Positions 46,320 to 56,943 of a DNA stretch of 64,000 bases are shown piece by piece. A program made the translations under genes and the position numbers. The stretch is from JAOAPG01 sp963791575 (GTDB lineage: Bacteria > Acidobacteriota > Terriglobia > Terriglobales > Acidobacteriaceae), in NCBI GenBank assembly GCA_963791575.1, contig CAWBSY010000022.1, positions 124,001 through 188,000 on the forward strand, written 5' to 3'. The notes beneath the pieces were generated by a model. That model saw only the letters and a list, made by a program, of their open reading frames with translations, was not told the DNA's origin and did not search any database. Position 1 is the first letter of the stretch. Each line of letters opens with the position of its first letter.

Positions 46320-49300
46320 ATGAAGAAAGCAATTCGCTTCGCCATGGTGATTAGTCTTTTGGTTGGCGCAACCGGCGCGAGTTTCGCGCAAAGTAGAAAT
46401 ACCGGCGAGATCCGGGGCACGGTAATGGCGTCAGGAGCCGACTGTGCCAAATGCAACCGTCACTCTCACAAATATTGATACGGGCGAGACGAAAGATTTC
46501 GTCACCAACCAAAATGGTATTTACGATACCGTATCGACGCCTGCCGGAAACTACAACATCACCTTTACTGCGACGGGTTTCAAGAAACTCGTGCGCGGCC
46601 CTATCACGCTGCAGGTGGATGTGATAACCGAGGACGCCAGCCTTGACGTGGGTGCAGTAACAGAAACAGTGACCGTAACTGCTGGTGCTCAACTCTTGGA
46701 GACCGAAACCTCCCACATAGGGACAATTTTTGATGCAAAAACTATCGAGCAATTGCCCCAAATAGGGGCCGGAATTACGGGCAACGATTGGGCTAATTTC
46801 AACATCCTCCTCCCCGGAGCAAGCGGCTCATCGACAGCACCTGCTTCGGAAGGCAGTGGCTCCTATAACGCAGGTGATGCCATTTCTATCAACGGAAACC
46901 TTCCGAACTACGCAAACTATCTCCAAGATGGAGGCGTAGTGCAGTTGCCTGTAAGCAACAACGTCGACAACACCCTATTTGAGGCTGTGCAGGAGGTTCA
47001 GATCACGACCTCTTCGTTCTCGGCGGAGTATGGCATTGGCGGCGCTGTATTTAACCAAATCACTAAGAGCGGGACTAACGGCTTCCACGGGTCGGCTTAC
47101 GAATATTGGCAGAACACATTACTCGATGCACGTCCTTATTTTGGAATTGCCAACAAGAGCGGTGTTATTACTCCGCAACAAGCGCCATACCTTCGGTACA
47201 ACGAGTGGGGCGGCTCGGTCGGCGGTCCAATAATCAAGAACAAGTTGTTCTTCTACTTTGTTCGGGACAAAATCACTAATAATGGAGCAGCAAGTGCCAC
47301 AAATGGCACCACGCCGACTCTGGCAGAGAGGGGAATGGGCACATTGTATCCGGGTGCGTTCGATTTCAGCGCACCGGGCCTACCCATCCTCTATGATCCC
47401 ACTAGCTGTAACACTCCAGGGTGTCAACGCACAAAATTCGCGGACGAAAATACAGGAGCGCTTGCAGGCGTAAACGCAATTCCGGGTAACCGTATCGATC
47501 CGGTCGCGGCGAAAATTCTCGGTTTTTATCCGATTCCTAATGCAGGGGCCGCAGGAGCTCTGACCAATAACTTCTCTACCACTTTGGCAACACCGAACCC
47601 CAATCTTAGATATTTTGGACGTATTGACTACGATTTTTCCACAAAGAACCGCATCAGTTTTTCAATCAGTCAGAAGGATAACCCCGGAGTCAATAAATAT
47701 GGGCCGTTCCCGTGCCCAATCAACTGTTTTTCCGGCGATATAGACGGTTACAACGCGCAGCTTACCGATACCTGGGACATCAACCCGAAGACCGTTAACT
47801 CACTTCGCATGGGTTATACAAAGCAAGGTAACTGGTTTGTTCCCGACACCATCGGCTTTAATGCAGCAAGTACACTAGGCTTGCAATATGCAAAAGCCAA
47901 TGTCTTTCCGCAAATAAACATTGGTGGCGCGGGTCTTTGTTGCAATGGCTTAGCCCCGGGTACCAACGCTATCTACATCGAAAATCTTTATGACCCATCA
48001 GATGTTTTAACGCTTATCCGTGGAAAGCACATCTTGAGTTTCGGAGCCGAAGTGTTGATGGGTCAGGGAAACACTACTCCGTGGGGAAACATCACGGCAG
48101 GTAATTTCACCTTCTCCGGTAATTACACGGCACAAAACGGCGCCGCAGCAGGAACCACCGGAGCCGGTCTTGCTGATTTCCTACTGGGAGATGTCCAAAA
48201 CTGGAGTGCTACAAATCAGTCCACGTCTTATGCGCGTTTGAAAAGCCCTCAATTTTTCGTTCAAGATGAGTACAAATTTCGCCCCAACCTCACGTTGAAT
48301 CTCGGCTTGCGCTATGTAGCGACTACTGGATTCACTGAGATCCACAACAGTTTGGGTGGTTTCGATCCCAATATTCCACTTGCATGCGCCGCTTGCGGCG
48401 CATCCAACGGCACCCTAGGGTCGCTGTGGTTCGCGCCGCAAGACCACCGGAGCTCACTGCAAAAGCCGATTTACGATATCTTTCTTCCGCGAGTCGGTTT
48501 CTCCTGGTCTCTGAGGAACGACACGGTCGTCAGGGGCGGGTTCGGAATGTACTCCTACAACTTCAGCCAAGATGACTATGGCAACGGAATAGGCTTCGGA
48601 GCTCTGTCTACGAGTTCAGGGAATGCCTCGGACGTAAACCAGGGAACTGGCCCTACACCGTTGATCTCTCTTTCCTCATCGGCTGCTGCTGCTAACTCTG
48701 TGCTGAATTATGTCGTGGGTTCGCCGAATGCGAAAAATGTCGCGCAGTACGTAAATCCGATTTCCCCCTCAAACCAGACTTATGTACCGTATGACGTTCC
48801 TGTAGGAAGAATTAACGAATGGCAGTTGAGTGTGGAGCATCAGTTCGCGAAGAACTACATGGCATCGCTTGCCTATGTGGGCAGCCACGGCAGTAATCTA
48901 CAATTCCAAACGGATGTTAACCAAATAACTAACCCAGCTGCAATAGCCGCCAGTGCAGCAGCGAAGGCAGCTATCCAAACTGATCGCCCGTATCCAGCTT
49001 GGGGGAATCTGAACGGATACAATTACAATGCCATTTCAAACTACAATGCGATGCAAGCCCTGATCACCAGGCGCTTTTCGAATGGTCTGAATTTTAGTTT
49101 CAACTACGTTTGGTCCCATTTCCTGGATGAACAGGATTCGGGCGGATGGGGCAGCCGCGGAGGAACGCAATATTGGCAAATCGGGAACAATCCCGGCGCC
49201 AATTATGGTAACTCCAACTTCGACATTCCGAATGCGTATAAGGGATACGCTAGTTACGAACTACCGTTCGGCAAAGGAAAACCATATTTGAGTGGCAATG

Positions 49301-49833
49301 GAGCTGAGAATGCCCTTGTTGGTGGATGGCGAATCTCGGGAACATTTATCCACCAAAGTGGAAACCCATTCACTGTTGTTAACAGCACTAATGCCAATTC
49401 GACGATTACCGGCTGCGCACAGAACGGAACCGCTTCTGGCGGAGACGTCAACAACGGTTGCAATTGGTTTCCAAATATTATTGGCAGCACCAGCGTGAGC
49501 AATCCGAGCCCAAATGGATGGTTCAACACAGCGGCATTTGCCAATGCATCGCCAGGCGGACAGTTCGCGTTCGGCAACGAAGTTAGAAACTCACTAAGGG
49601 GACCTTCGTTGACAGTATTTAATTTCTCGATGGCGAAAGATGTTAGCTTCGGAGAGCGCATTCACCTTGAAATCCGATCAGACTGGGTAAACGTCTTCAA
49701 CCATCCGAGTTTCAACCTCCCAGGTCAGGTTTTTGGGGCGGCTAACTTCGGTCTGATAAACGCTGCAACGCTAGGGGGTGGCGTAGCAGTCGCTCCGCGT
49801 AGTGGCCAGCTTAGCGCGCGTATAACGTTCTAA
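46320..49833 (+). CDS. TonB-dependent receptor, Oar-like with carboxypeptidase-regulatory domain (frameshifted near its start)
   Basis: Outer-membrane beta-barrel transporter of ~1170 residues. It has a signal peptide (MKKAIRFAMVISLLVG..), a CarboxypepD-regulatory-like domain (~27-105), a plug (~120-260) with NGLFH-like GTNGFHGSAYEYWQN, and a barrel ending in the terminal Phe of SARITF. The start at 46320 is out of frame with the body by one extra base at ~46440; joined it reads VMASGATVPNATVTLTN. Such receptors are very numerous in Acidobacteriota, and oligosaccharide uptake is the usual inference. The GH and LacI context supports this. Confidence 0.9.
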
Positions 49834-49853
49834 CAATTGCAGCCCTACCCAAC

Positions 49854-49891
49854 AAAGGACGGCGGACGAACATCCGCCGTCCTTTATTTCT
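49854..49891 (+). terminator. Rho-independent terminator after the TonB receptor gene
   Basis: AAAGGACGGCGGA, a 6-base loop and TCCGCCGTCCTTT (49854-49885) form a perfect 13-bp stem, followed by ATTTCTT. It begins 21 bp after the receptor stop. The TPR gene downstream therefore probably has its own promoter or depends on read-through. Confidence 0.9.
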
Positions 49892-49949
49892 TACAAACAA
49901 CTTTGTTGTCAAAACATGCTGATGCGTTAGGTCGTATCATGATCGAACT

Positions 49950-51143
49950 ATGAGTTCTAGAGCAGCCATTTCTTTATACGCTGTCTTTTTCTTTTCGCTT
50001 CAATGCCTTTCTCAATCACCCGCAACTCATCAGCAGCAGATCGAATCACACAAACGACAGGCTGCGCTGTATCTAAACGAAAGCAAGCCTGACCTCGCCA
50101 TCCCGGAATTTCGCGCCATCGTCGCGCTTGATCCTAAGAACGTTGATGCTCGCGGCAATCTGGGTGTGTTGCTGTTCTTTCAAGGCAACTATGCGGATGC
50201 GATTCCTCAGCTTCGCGCCGCGCTGAAATTGCAACCAACTCTGTGGAAGATCGAAGCGCTTCTGGGCATGGGCGAAAAGCGGACAGCCGATGTGAAAGCC
50301 GCGCTCACCGATTTAGAGAAAGCCTTCCCCAAGCTAGAAGAAAAAAAACTTCGCATTGAAACCGGAATGGAGCTGATCGAGATCTATAGCGCGACCGGTG
50401 ATTTGGACAAGGCAGCCGCGACAGTCAGCATTCTTCGCGGACTCGATCCCACGAACGTCGAGCTTCTTTACACTTCCTACCGCATTCACACGGATCTTGC
50501 GGGCGAGTCCATGCTCAGCTTGTCTCTGGTGGCTCCGAACTCTGCGCGAATGCATCAGGTAATGGCTCACGAATTGGCCAAGCAGGGAAATTCCGCTGCG
50601 GCTATTGCACAGTACCGCGAAGCTCTCAAGATTGATCCTAACGTCCCCGGATTGCATTTCGAGTTGGCAGAAATGCTAAACGGCTCCTCGATCGTGAAAG
50701 AGCAAGACGAAGCCGAGGGCGAATACAAAGCGGCTCTGTCAGTGAATCAGTTCGACGAAAAGTCCGAATGCAGACTGGGTGATATCGCTTTTCGGAAAGG
50801 CAATCTTCCTCAAGCCCAGGAATATTATTCGCGTGCGATTCAACTTCAGCCCAACGATGCCGAAGCCAGCCTCGGTCTGGGGAAGACATTGCTGGCGATG
50901 AATCTGCCACAGCAAGCTGAATCGCCTTTAGAGCGTGCCGTCCAATTCGAGCCCACCAGCGCCGTCGCGCATTTTCGCCTGAGCACTCTGTATCGGCTAA
51001 CAGGCCGCTCCGCCGACGCGAAGCGCGAGCTGGAGGAATACCAGAAGTACAAAACAATGAAAGAGAAGTTAGCAGCGATTTATCGGGAGATGCGCGAGGA
51101 GCCGGTCAAGACCGAACGGGACGAGCCCGAAGCACAGAAATAA
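49950..51143 (+). CDS. Exported TPR-repeat protein
   Basis: A short signal (MSSRAAISLYAVFFFSLQCLSQ) precedes about eight tetratricopeptide repeats over residues 35-380, e.g. YLNESKPDLAIPEFRAIVAL and NVDARGNLGVLLFFQGNYADAI, ending in a charged tail. TPRs mediate protein contacts. It lies between the receptor and the GH55-like gene, and TPR proteins commonly accompany acidobacterial sugar loci, but the partner is unknown. The frame is intact. Confidence 0.88.
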   Translation: MSSRAAISLYAVFFFSLQCLSQSPATHQQQIESHKRQAALYLNESKPDLAIPEFRAIVALDPKNVDARGNLGVLLFFQGNYADAIPQLRAALKLQPTLWKIEALLGMGEKRTADVKAALTDLEKAFPKLEEKKLRIETGMELIEIYSATGDLDKAAATVSILRGLDPTNVELLYTSYRIHTDLAGESMLSLSLVAPNSARMHQVMAHELAKQGNSAAAIAQYREALKIDPNVPGLHFELAEMLNGSSIVKEQDEAEGEYKAALSVNQFDEKSECRLGDIAFRKGNLPQAQEYYSRAIQLQPNDAEASLGLGKTLLAMNLPQQAESPLERAVQFEPTSAVAHFRLSTLYRLTGRSADAKRELEEYQKYKTMKEKLAAIYREMREEPVKTERDEPEAQK

Positions 51144-51203
51144 ACGCCAAATAACAATACCCGAACGTTTGCGCTACGAATTTAAATTACGAGAACTATC
51201 AAG

Positions 51204-54159
51204 ATGCTGAAAGCATTTATTGCAATCCTTGCAACTCTGTTTTCTGCCGGTCCTCTCTTCGGATCTTCTTACTATCCGGTCCGGTTAGATGATCCCAAAG
51301 CCGTCTATCTAACTCCAGAAAATTTTTCTGTCCACGGAGATGGGATCGCAGACGATACCGAGGCCGTGCAGCAGGCCATCAACAAAGTACAGGAGACAAC
51401 CGACCAAGGCATTCTCTTCGTCCCGGCTGGTCGTTATCGTCTTACTAAGACGATTTACATCTGGCCAGGAATCCGGCTGATCGGCTTCGGTGCGACGCGC
51501 CCAACCTTTGTCCTCGCTCCGAACACGCAAGGTTTTCAGAAAGAACCCGCTTACATGTTTTACTTTGCGGGCGACCGTCCGGGATCTGCGCGAGCGAATC
51601 AGTGGAGAGTTTCTCGTGCAACTGATCCTCCTATCGACGCGAATCCGGGCACATTCTATTCCGCAATGAGCAACATCGATATCGAAATCCAGGACGGCAA
51701 TCCCGGTGCGGTGGGCGTTCGCGCGCACTACGCCCAACATTGTTTCCTAGCACACATGGACTTCCGCATCGGCTCGGGCCTCGCAGGAATTAAAGATGGA
51801 GGCAACGTCGCCCAGGACGTCCATTTTTTTGGAGGGCAATACGGCATCTGGACCCGGAAACCTTCTCCCGGATGGCAGTTCACCATCATTGACGCCACAT
51901 TTGAAGGCCAGCGCGAAGCTGCGATTCGAGAGCATGAAGCTGGCCTGACACTGATTCGTCCACAATTCAAGAATGTTCCCACTGCGATTTCCATCGATCC
52001 CAAATATTCCGACGAACTCTGGGTCAAAGATGCGCGCATGGAAAACATTACTGGTCCAGCGGTGGTCGTCAGCAATGAGAATAATGCGCGCACCGAGATC
52101 AACATGGAAAACATTGCTTGCCGGAATGTGCCGGTGTTTGTCTCGTACCGCGAGAGCGGAAAGCAGCTTGCCGGCGTAGGAAACATTTATGCAGTGAAGA
52201 CTTTTTCCCACGGGCTTCATTATGAAGATCTTGGTGCAGTTCCCGCGATTCAGGATGTGTTCGAAACCGCATCTTCGAACTCATTGCCGGAACCAGTCAA
52301 GTCCGACATTAAAGATCTACCACCGATGAATACGTGGGTCGACATTCGCACTCTGGGCGCGCGCGGTGATGGAACAACTGATGACACTGAAGCATTCAGA
52401 AAAGCAATTGCTGAGCATCGCACAATTTTTCTTCCTTCGGGATACTACCGCGTCACCGACACCATTACGCTCAAGCCGGATACTGTGCTCATCGGCTTGC
52501 ACCCCAGCACGACGCGCATAGTCCTTGCCGATTCCACTCCTGCTTTTCAGGGAGTCGGTAGTCCCAAACCGCTTCTTGAAACGCCACAAGGCGGGACCAA
52601 CATCGTGACCGGCATCGGTCTATATACCAATGGCATTAATCCGCGAGCTGTCGCAGCGAAATGGATGGCCGGCGCGGACTCAATGATGAACGATGTCCGC
52701 TTCCTCGGTGGTCACGGCACCGTCGATCCGAATGCCACTTGGGCGAAAATTTACAACAATACCCACACGGCAGACGCCGATCTCAACCGGCGATGGGACG
52801 GTCAATATCCAAGCCTGTGGATCACCGACGGCGGCGGTGGCACCTTCGTTGATATTTGGACGCCCAGTACATTCACGCAAGCCGGTCTATACATCTCGAA
52901 TACTTCGACAGCAGGACGAATCTACGAACTATCGAGTGAGCATCATGTCCGTAATGAGGCCGTGCTTCGCAACGCATCCAATTGGCAAATTTATGCGCTT
53001 CAGACGGAAGAAGAACGGGGCGAAGGTGGTTTCGCACTTCCGCTCGACATTGAGGATTCAAGCAACATCACTGTTGCGAACCTGCATATGTATCGAGTGG
53101 TAAGCGCTTATCAGCCTTTCCCGTATGCGATTAAAATCACGAATTCGAAGAACGTACGATTCCGCAATGTCCATTGTTATAGCGATAGCAAAGCCTCCTT
53201 CGATAACGCAGTTTACGATCAGACACACAACTTCGAACTACGGCAGCGTGAATTCGCGTGGCTGAATATTTCCGGAGAAGCGCCTCGACTTCGCACAAAG
53301 GAATCTTCGACTGTTCTTGGTGAAGGCGCAAAAGTTGAGAAAGTTGCGGGTGGCTTTTTCAACATTTCTGGAGGAGCCGTAGATAGTTCAGGGAATCCTT
53401 ACTTTGTTGATGCGAAAAAGCAAACTATCTATCGCTGGTCGACTGCAAGTCATCAGCTATCGACAGTTCGCGATAATCCGCTTGGATCCGGTTCAACTAG
53501 CTTTCGATCACTCCGGCGATCTGATGGTTATTTCGTACGCCGGGAATGGCACCGTCTACAGCTTCAAACCTGATTCCAAAAACGACGACATCACGCTGCT
53601 TAAAGCGGAACCGTCCATGCCTCGTCCAGGGATGACCGCGGTTTTGCCGGCTAACTATTGGCGAAATGAAAATGATTTCCCCGAAGCGGTGCCGGTAAAA
53701 AAGCCTTATCAGTTTGTTTCGCCAGACGGAAGCACGTTCATTCCTGCCGGTGAAGACTTCGTAAGCGACGAGCTCTATTACGGATCGAAGCTCCATGACT
53801 TGTTGCGAGCGTTCGGCATGGCGGCAGCGGTTTCGGGTCAGCCCTATTACGTCACTGACGAATCCGGAGAGAAGACTTATACGACAAGCGTCGGTCCTGA
53901 TGGCACAATCTCAGATTTGAAACTTTTTGCTGAACAGGGCGGAGAAGGTTTGGCAGTCGACGAAAAAGGGAACGTCTACATCGCTGCAGGACAAGTCTTC
54001 GTCTACAACTCGTCCGGTGATTTGATCGACACGATTGAGGTCCCAGAGCGGCCGTCACAATTGCTCTTCGGCGGAAGTGACGGCAAGACACTGTTCATCA
54101 TGGCGCGTAGTTCGTTATATGCAGTTCAAACCCGTTTCCGAGGGCCAAATTTTCGATGA
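51204..54159 (+). CDS. Exported two-beta-helix glycoside hydrolase (GH55-like) with C-terminal beta-propeller, frameshifted in this sequence
   Basis: A signal peptide (ends GPLFGSS) is followed by two pectate-lyase-3-type right-handed beta-helix domains, each opening with a G-D-G-x-x-D-D-T-E-A motif (FSVHGDGIADDTEAVQQA ~41-58 and LGARGDGTTDDTEAFRKA ~389-406). Paired helices of this kind characterise GH55 exo-beta-1,3-glucanases. From ~715 an NHL/SMP-30-like propeller follows (SGGAVDSSGNPYFVDAKK, VDEKGNVYIAAGQVFVYN). The frame breaks at 53484-53485 (one extra G); joined length ~984. Specificity is inferred only. It is 60 bp after the TPR gene. Confidence 0.82.
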
Positions 54160-54165
54160 AGATGA

Positions 54166-54330
54166 GAAGACCTTCAGCTTGTTGTCACGATCAGCGCCGG
54201 ATTGGCTAGCTTCCCGCAGGATGGACAGGATGCTGCGGAATTATTCGCCTTGGCGGACGAAAGAATGTTTCAGGCCAAAAGAGAGGGACGAAATCGAGTG
54301 GTCGCCGGTTCCGAAGTCGTCCTCTCGTAA
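54166..54330 (+). pseudogene. C-terminal remnant of a GGDEF (diguanylate cyclase) domain
   Basis: The frame from 54166 to the TAA at 54328-54330 encodes 54 residues reading VTISAGLASFPQDGQDAAEL, then ADERMFQAKREGRNRV. This is the end of a GGDEF domain (family pattern S-x-G-x-A, then A-D-x-A-x-Y-x-A-K-x-x-G-R-N). The GGDEF active site and everything N-terminal are absent, and no start codon precedes it. It lies just after the GH55-like gene, apparently left by a deletion or rearrangement. Confidence 0.75.
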
Positions 54331-54352
54331 GACTTGAAAAACTTCGGCCATC

Positions 54353-54805
54353 CTAGTGCTTTACAGCGATCGCCGAGATTTCAATTTTCGCACCGCCGAT
54401 CAAACCGGCAACCTGAACCGTGGCTCGCGCTGGTTTCGGATCTGGCATGAGCTTCTTGTAGACGTCATTCATCTTTGCAAGATCGTTCAGGTCCGTAATA
54501 TAGACGGTGACAGATACGACGTCAGACATCTGGAAGCCAGCCTCTTCAACTACTTTTTTCACTGCGGCAATCGTGTTGGTAGTTTGTATTGTTATATCGG
54601 TATCTTTCACGTTGCCCTTCGCATCTGGTCCTTGCTGACCTGCAACGTAAAGTGTGTTGCCCGCGACGTATCCCTCGCTGAATGGCGCGCCTTTTGTAAA
54701 TCCGATAGCCTTGTTTTGGGCAAAGGCAAGGCTTGAAACGCCGACGGCTATGAGCCCGGCCAATAAAAGACTCGACTTAACAATTCGCGAACACCCGTTC
54801 TTCAT
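54353..54805 (-). CDS. RidA/YjgF-family protein with signal peptide
   Basis: A 150-residue protein. Residues 1-29 form a Sec signal ending SSLAFAQ. The RidA fold follows, with TLYVAGQQGPDAKGN, a VVSVTVYITDLNDLAKMNDVY core and the conserved Arg near 129 in PARATVQV. RidA enzymes deaminate reactive enamines/imines in the cytoplasm. Export is unusual and suggests a different substrate in the periplasm. Convergent with the GGDEF remnant. Confidence 0.9.
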   Translation of the reverse strand: MKNGCSRIVKSSLLLAGLIAVGVSSLAFAQNKAIGFTKGAPFSEGYVAGNTLYVAGQQGPDAKGNVKDTDITIQTTNTIAAVKKVVEEAGFQMSDVVSVTVYITDLNDLAKMNDVYKKLMPDPKPARATVQVAGLIGGAKIEISAIAVKH

Positions 54806-54864
54806 CGTCTAGTTCTCCTGTGTTTGTCGACAGATTCTTCTACTGAATAATACCAAGACATACC

Positions 54865-55239
54865 TTATCGTAATTTTTGTTTCGGGACTAAGAGCCACGC
54901 CCAAGAAAGCACGACAATCGTAATTCCCAGATTCGTTCTTCCCAGATCTGGGTCTCGCTTTAGTTCGGGATGCTTTTGAACCAGCTTCCACGTCTGCTCA
55001 TCTGACTTGGCCCAATTCTCTCCGAAAATGACAGCGCTGACTTCTCCGCGAGCTTTCATTTCATGAAGACGATTCTGCACGGCGATGCGAATCTCTCCGC
55101 CAATTCCACTTGATCCGTAACCATGGATAAGCTTGATCATCGGATGTCCCTGCTGCCGTGCCATGGCGAGTTCACGTTCAAGCTGGGATAAAGCCTGATG
55201 AACCAGCGGCATGCCGTCTTTGAGATTGACGGTTTTCAT
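54865..55239 (-). CDS. Smr-domain protein
   Basis: From MKTVNLKDGMP (55239; the frame is open from 55281) the product is ~124 residues. It matches the small MutS-related domain: a VNLKDGMPLVHQAL opening, a RQQGHPMIKLIHGYGSSGIGGEIR loop region and an RLHEMK helix. Smr domains bind or nick nucleic acids; the usual H-G-x-G motif is present as HGYGSSG. The C-terminal ~45 residues end in a hydrophobic, Trp-rich stretch of unknown purpose. It is 43 bp downstream of the nuclease gene, so probably cotranscribed. Confidence 0.78.
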   Translation of the reverse strand: MKTVNLKDGMPLVHQALSQLERELAMARQQGHPMIKLIHGYGSSGIGGEIRIAVQNRLHEMKARGEVSAVIFGENWAKSDEQTWKLVQKHPELKRDPDLGRTNLGITIVVLSWAWLLVPKQKLR

Positions 55240-55281
55240 AACGGCGTATATGCCTTCATCTTTTTCGCTTCCATTACACAA

Positions 55282-55767
55282 TCACACTACTTCTACAGGA
55301 TCTCGCAGCAGGTACCAGGCTTCGCGATAGATCTCCCATATTGGATGTTTACAAACTATATCGGGATAAAAGCGCAGGCACTTCTTGCCTTTCAGTGCAG
55401 CTATCGGTATCACGTACCAGACATCGCGTGGGACGATGTAGCACACAATGAAATCGATCTCATCGGGCGTGTACTCTTTGTACTTTTGTCCATAAACTTT
55501 ACAATGCGGTCTGATCTGATAGGCACGGGCATTGAGAACCCCAGTACATTTCAGTTGCATGCGATAAAGCCGTTTGCCAGAGTCAAGGACGAAGTCGTAA
55601 CGATTGTTCTGACTCCAGGGTTTCGCCACGTTGAAAGAAAGATTCCCTGCCTTTACCACAAAAGACGCTTCCGCTATCTCTCCGATACGCCGCGAGTTTT
55701 TACCGCGATTATGCGGCGGATCTTCTGCGACTGCGTAAAGCGATGACAGTACGATTGAATGTTGCAT
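55282..55767 (-). CDS. PD-(D/E)XK endonuclease-like protein (PF11645-like)
   Basis: A 161-residue protein with the core of the PD-(D/E)XK fold found in the group-I-intron-type endonuclease family: E33 in GEIAEASFVVKA, D58 in RYDFVLD, and Q71-x-K73 in RMQLKC. The C-terminal half is Tyr/Trp-rich (DIVCKHPIWEIYREAWYLL). These residues would bind Mg2+ and cut DNA. Relatives occur inside introns or as stand-alone genes; no intron is seen here. It may belong to a restriction- or repair-type unit with the Smr gene. Confidence 0.78.
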   Translation of the reverse strand: MQHSIVLSSLYAVAEDPPHNRGKNSRRIGEIAEASFVVKAGNLSFNVAKPWSQNNRYDFVLDSGKRLYRMQLKCTGVLNARAYQIRPHCKVYGQKYKEYTPDEIDFIVCYIVPRDVWYVIPIAALKGKKCLRFYPDIVCKHPIWEIYREAWYLLRDPVEVV

Positions 55768-56088
55768 GATGAAGTGGACACCTTTCGTATCGCAATAAAC
55801 CGCTGTCTAAAAACGCTGTTCCAAAAGACGACCCAATAAAAAAGGCGCGACCGTTTGGGCCGCGCCTTTTGTTTGATCTCTACTTCCATTGTAGCTGGTT
55901 GAGTAGGGTAATTGCGCCACACTTTCGCACTTTATATTTGTCCATTGAATGATGAGCTTCGGAGGAATTGAGGTGAAAAGGGGGCTTGACAAGGATTTTT
56001 GGAAATCCTGCCAAGGTGGCAGGAAAAGAGGGGGAATTAGGACCAAAACGGGAAAGACTCACTTGAGATTTTGAGCAGTTCCAAATAT
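55768..56088. other. Gene-free interval with terminator
   Basis: About 320 bp with no convincing gene; two short minus-strand frames here have poor composition. It contains the terminator at 55833-55870, and the remainder (55871-56088) shows nothing recognisable. Confidence 0.5.
55833..55870 (-). terminator. Rho-independent terminator of the dGTPase/nucleotidyltransferase operon
   Basis: Arms AAAAGGCGCG (55840-55849) and CGCGCCTTTT (55861-55870) form a 10-bp stem; read on the minus strand it is followed by TTTTTTATT. A T run also follows on the plus strand, so it may act in both directions. It closes transcription coming from 58378-56089 and separates it from the nuclease/Smr genes. Confidence 0.85.
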
Positions 56089-56943
56089 TTACGCGCTTGC
56101 TACCGACGTTCCGCATCTGTCGGCGATTTCAGAAATTGCAGGAGCTTCTGTCCAAAGACTCAATTGGGCTTGGGTTTTTTTCGGAACTAGAATTATTGGT
56201 TGAGTTCCTATTTGTTCCTTGATGACCTTGGTCCAACTATGAATTGTATCCACATCGTATTTGACTACCCCATAGTGGCTAAGCTGAATCTCCAAAAATT
56301 TCTCAACAGGAGTCTTGGTTATGTAATGCAGCACATACCGAGCAAGGCGTCTCCTTAGACCGTATCTGAGCCGAGAGGCGATAACCAAGGTCCGAATTGC
56401 GGCGAGTTCTGGGAAAGGGTTTTCTTCCAAATTTATGTCTAGCGTCCGCGTTCTCACTGCCTCGAAGAATCCAGCTGCATAGATGCTTCTGCTAGTGCTC
56501 CTCCGGTTGGACAGTTCAACAGTAACGGCCTCCACATTCAGGAATGTAGTGCGCGTGAGAGCCTCAAAATCTCCGCTGCCCACGTGTAGTTCTCTCAATG
56601 CCCACGTCTGCGAGAGTGGCCAAATGTCCACCATCCAACCCATAACATTTAGGTGAAGACCACCGAACCGCGTTCTTCTTACTAGCGTGTCATGGAACAG
56701 CAGGGCTAAATCGTCGACGGACGCTCCGTCGACGACGATATCTACATCTCTCGGTTGCGCAGATGGGCCATAGATCATTAAATCTCTTGGCGCTCCGCCA
56801 AAAAGTACGGCTGATAAATCATTCTCTTTAAGCCTATTCAGCGCGCTTATAAGAGGAGCGTTTAGACGAGATCGGCTACTTAGGAATCGAGAAACATTTT
56901 TCCTTAGTATTGTCGCATCCGGGTTTAGCTTGACTTTAACCAT
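56089..56943 (-). CDS. Pol-beta-type nucleotidyltransferase, partner of the dGTPase-like gene
   Basis: A 284-residue protein with the nucleotidyltransferase core: GG at 49-50 with R53-D54 (LFGGAPRDLM), catalytic acids D66 and D68 (RDVDIVVDG) and a third acid D106 (WMVDIW). The GG..RD arrangement resembles the head domain of CCA-adding enzyme/poly(A) polymerase, but the rest (a helical part with an RLRYGLRRRLARYVLHY region) is not a standard CCA enzyme and is too short. It could modify RNA, nucleotide or protein. The start overlaps the stop of the upstream dGTPase gene by 8 bp, so the two are coupled. Confidence 0.75.
   Translation of the reverse strand: MVKVKLNPDATILRKNVSRFLSSRSRLNAPLISALNRLKENDLSAVLFGGAPRDLMIYGPSAQPRDVDIVVDGASVDDLALLFHDTLVRRTRFGGLHLNVMGWMVDIWPLSQTWALRELHVGSGDFEALTRTTFLNVEAVTVELSNRRSTSRSIYAAGFFEAVRTRTLDINLEENPFPELAAIRTLVIASRLRYGLRRRLARYVLHYITKTPVEKFLEIQLSHYGVVKYDVDTIHSWTKVIKEQIGTQPIILVPKKTQAQLSLWTEAPAISEIADRCGTSVASA

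Noticed and set aside
55807..56116. Two short minus-strand ORFs (79 and 78 residues)
   Set aside because: They overlap each other, the terminator hairpin and the end of the nucleotidyltransferase gene; composition is not protein-like.
56089..56943. Housekeeping CCA-adding enzyme
   Set aside because: The head motif is similar, but the length, the C-terminal part and the coupling to a dGTPase do not fit a standard CCA enzyme. I keep it only as a related fold.
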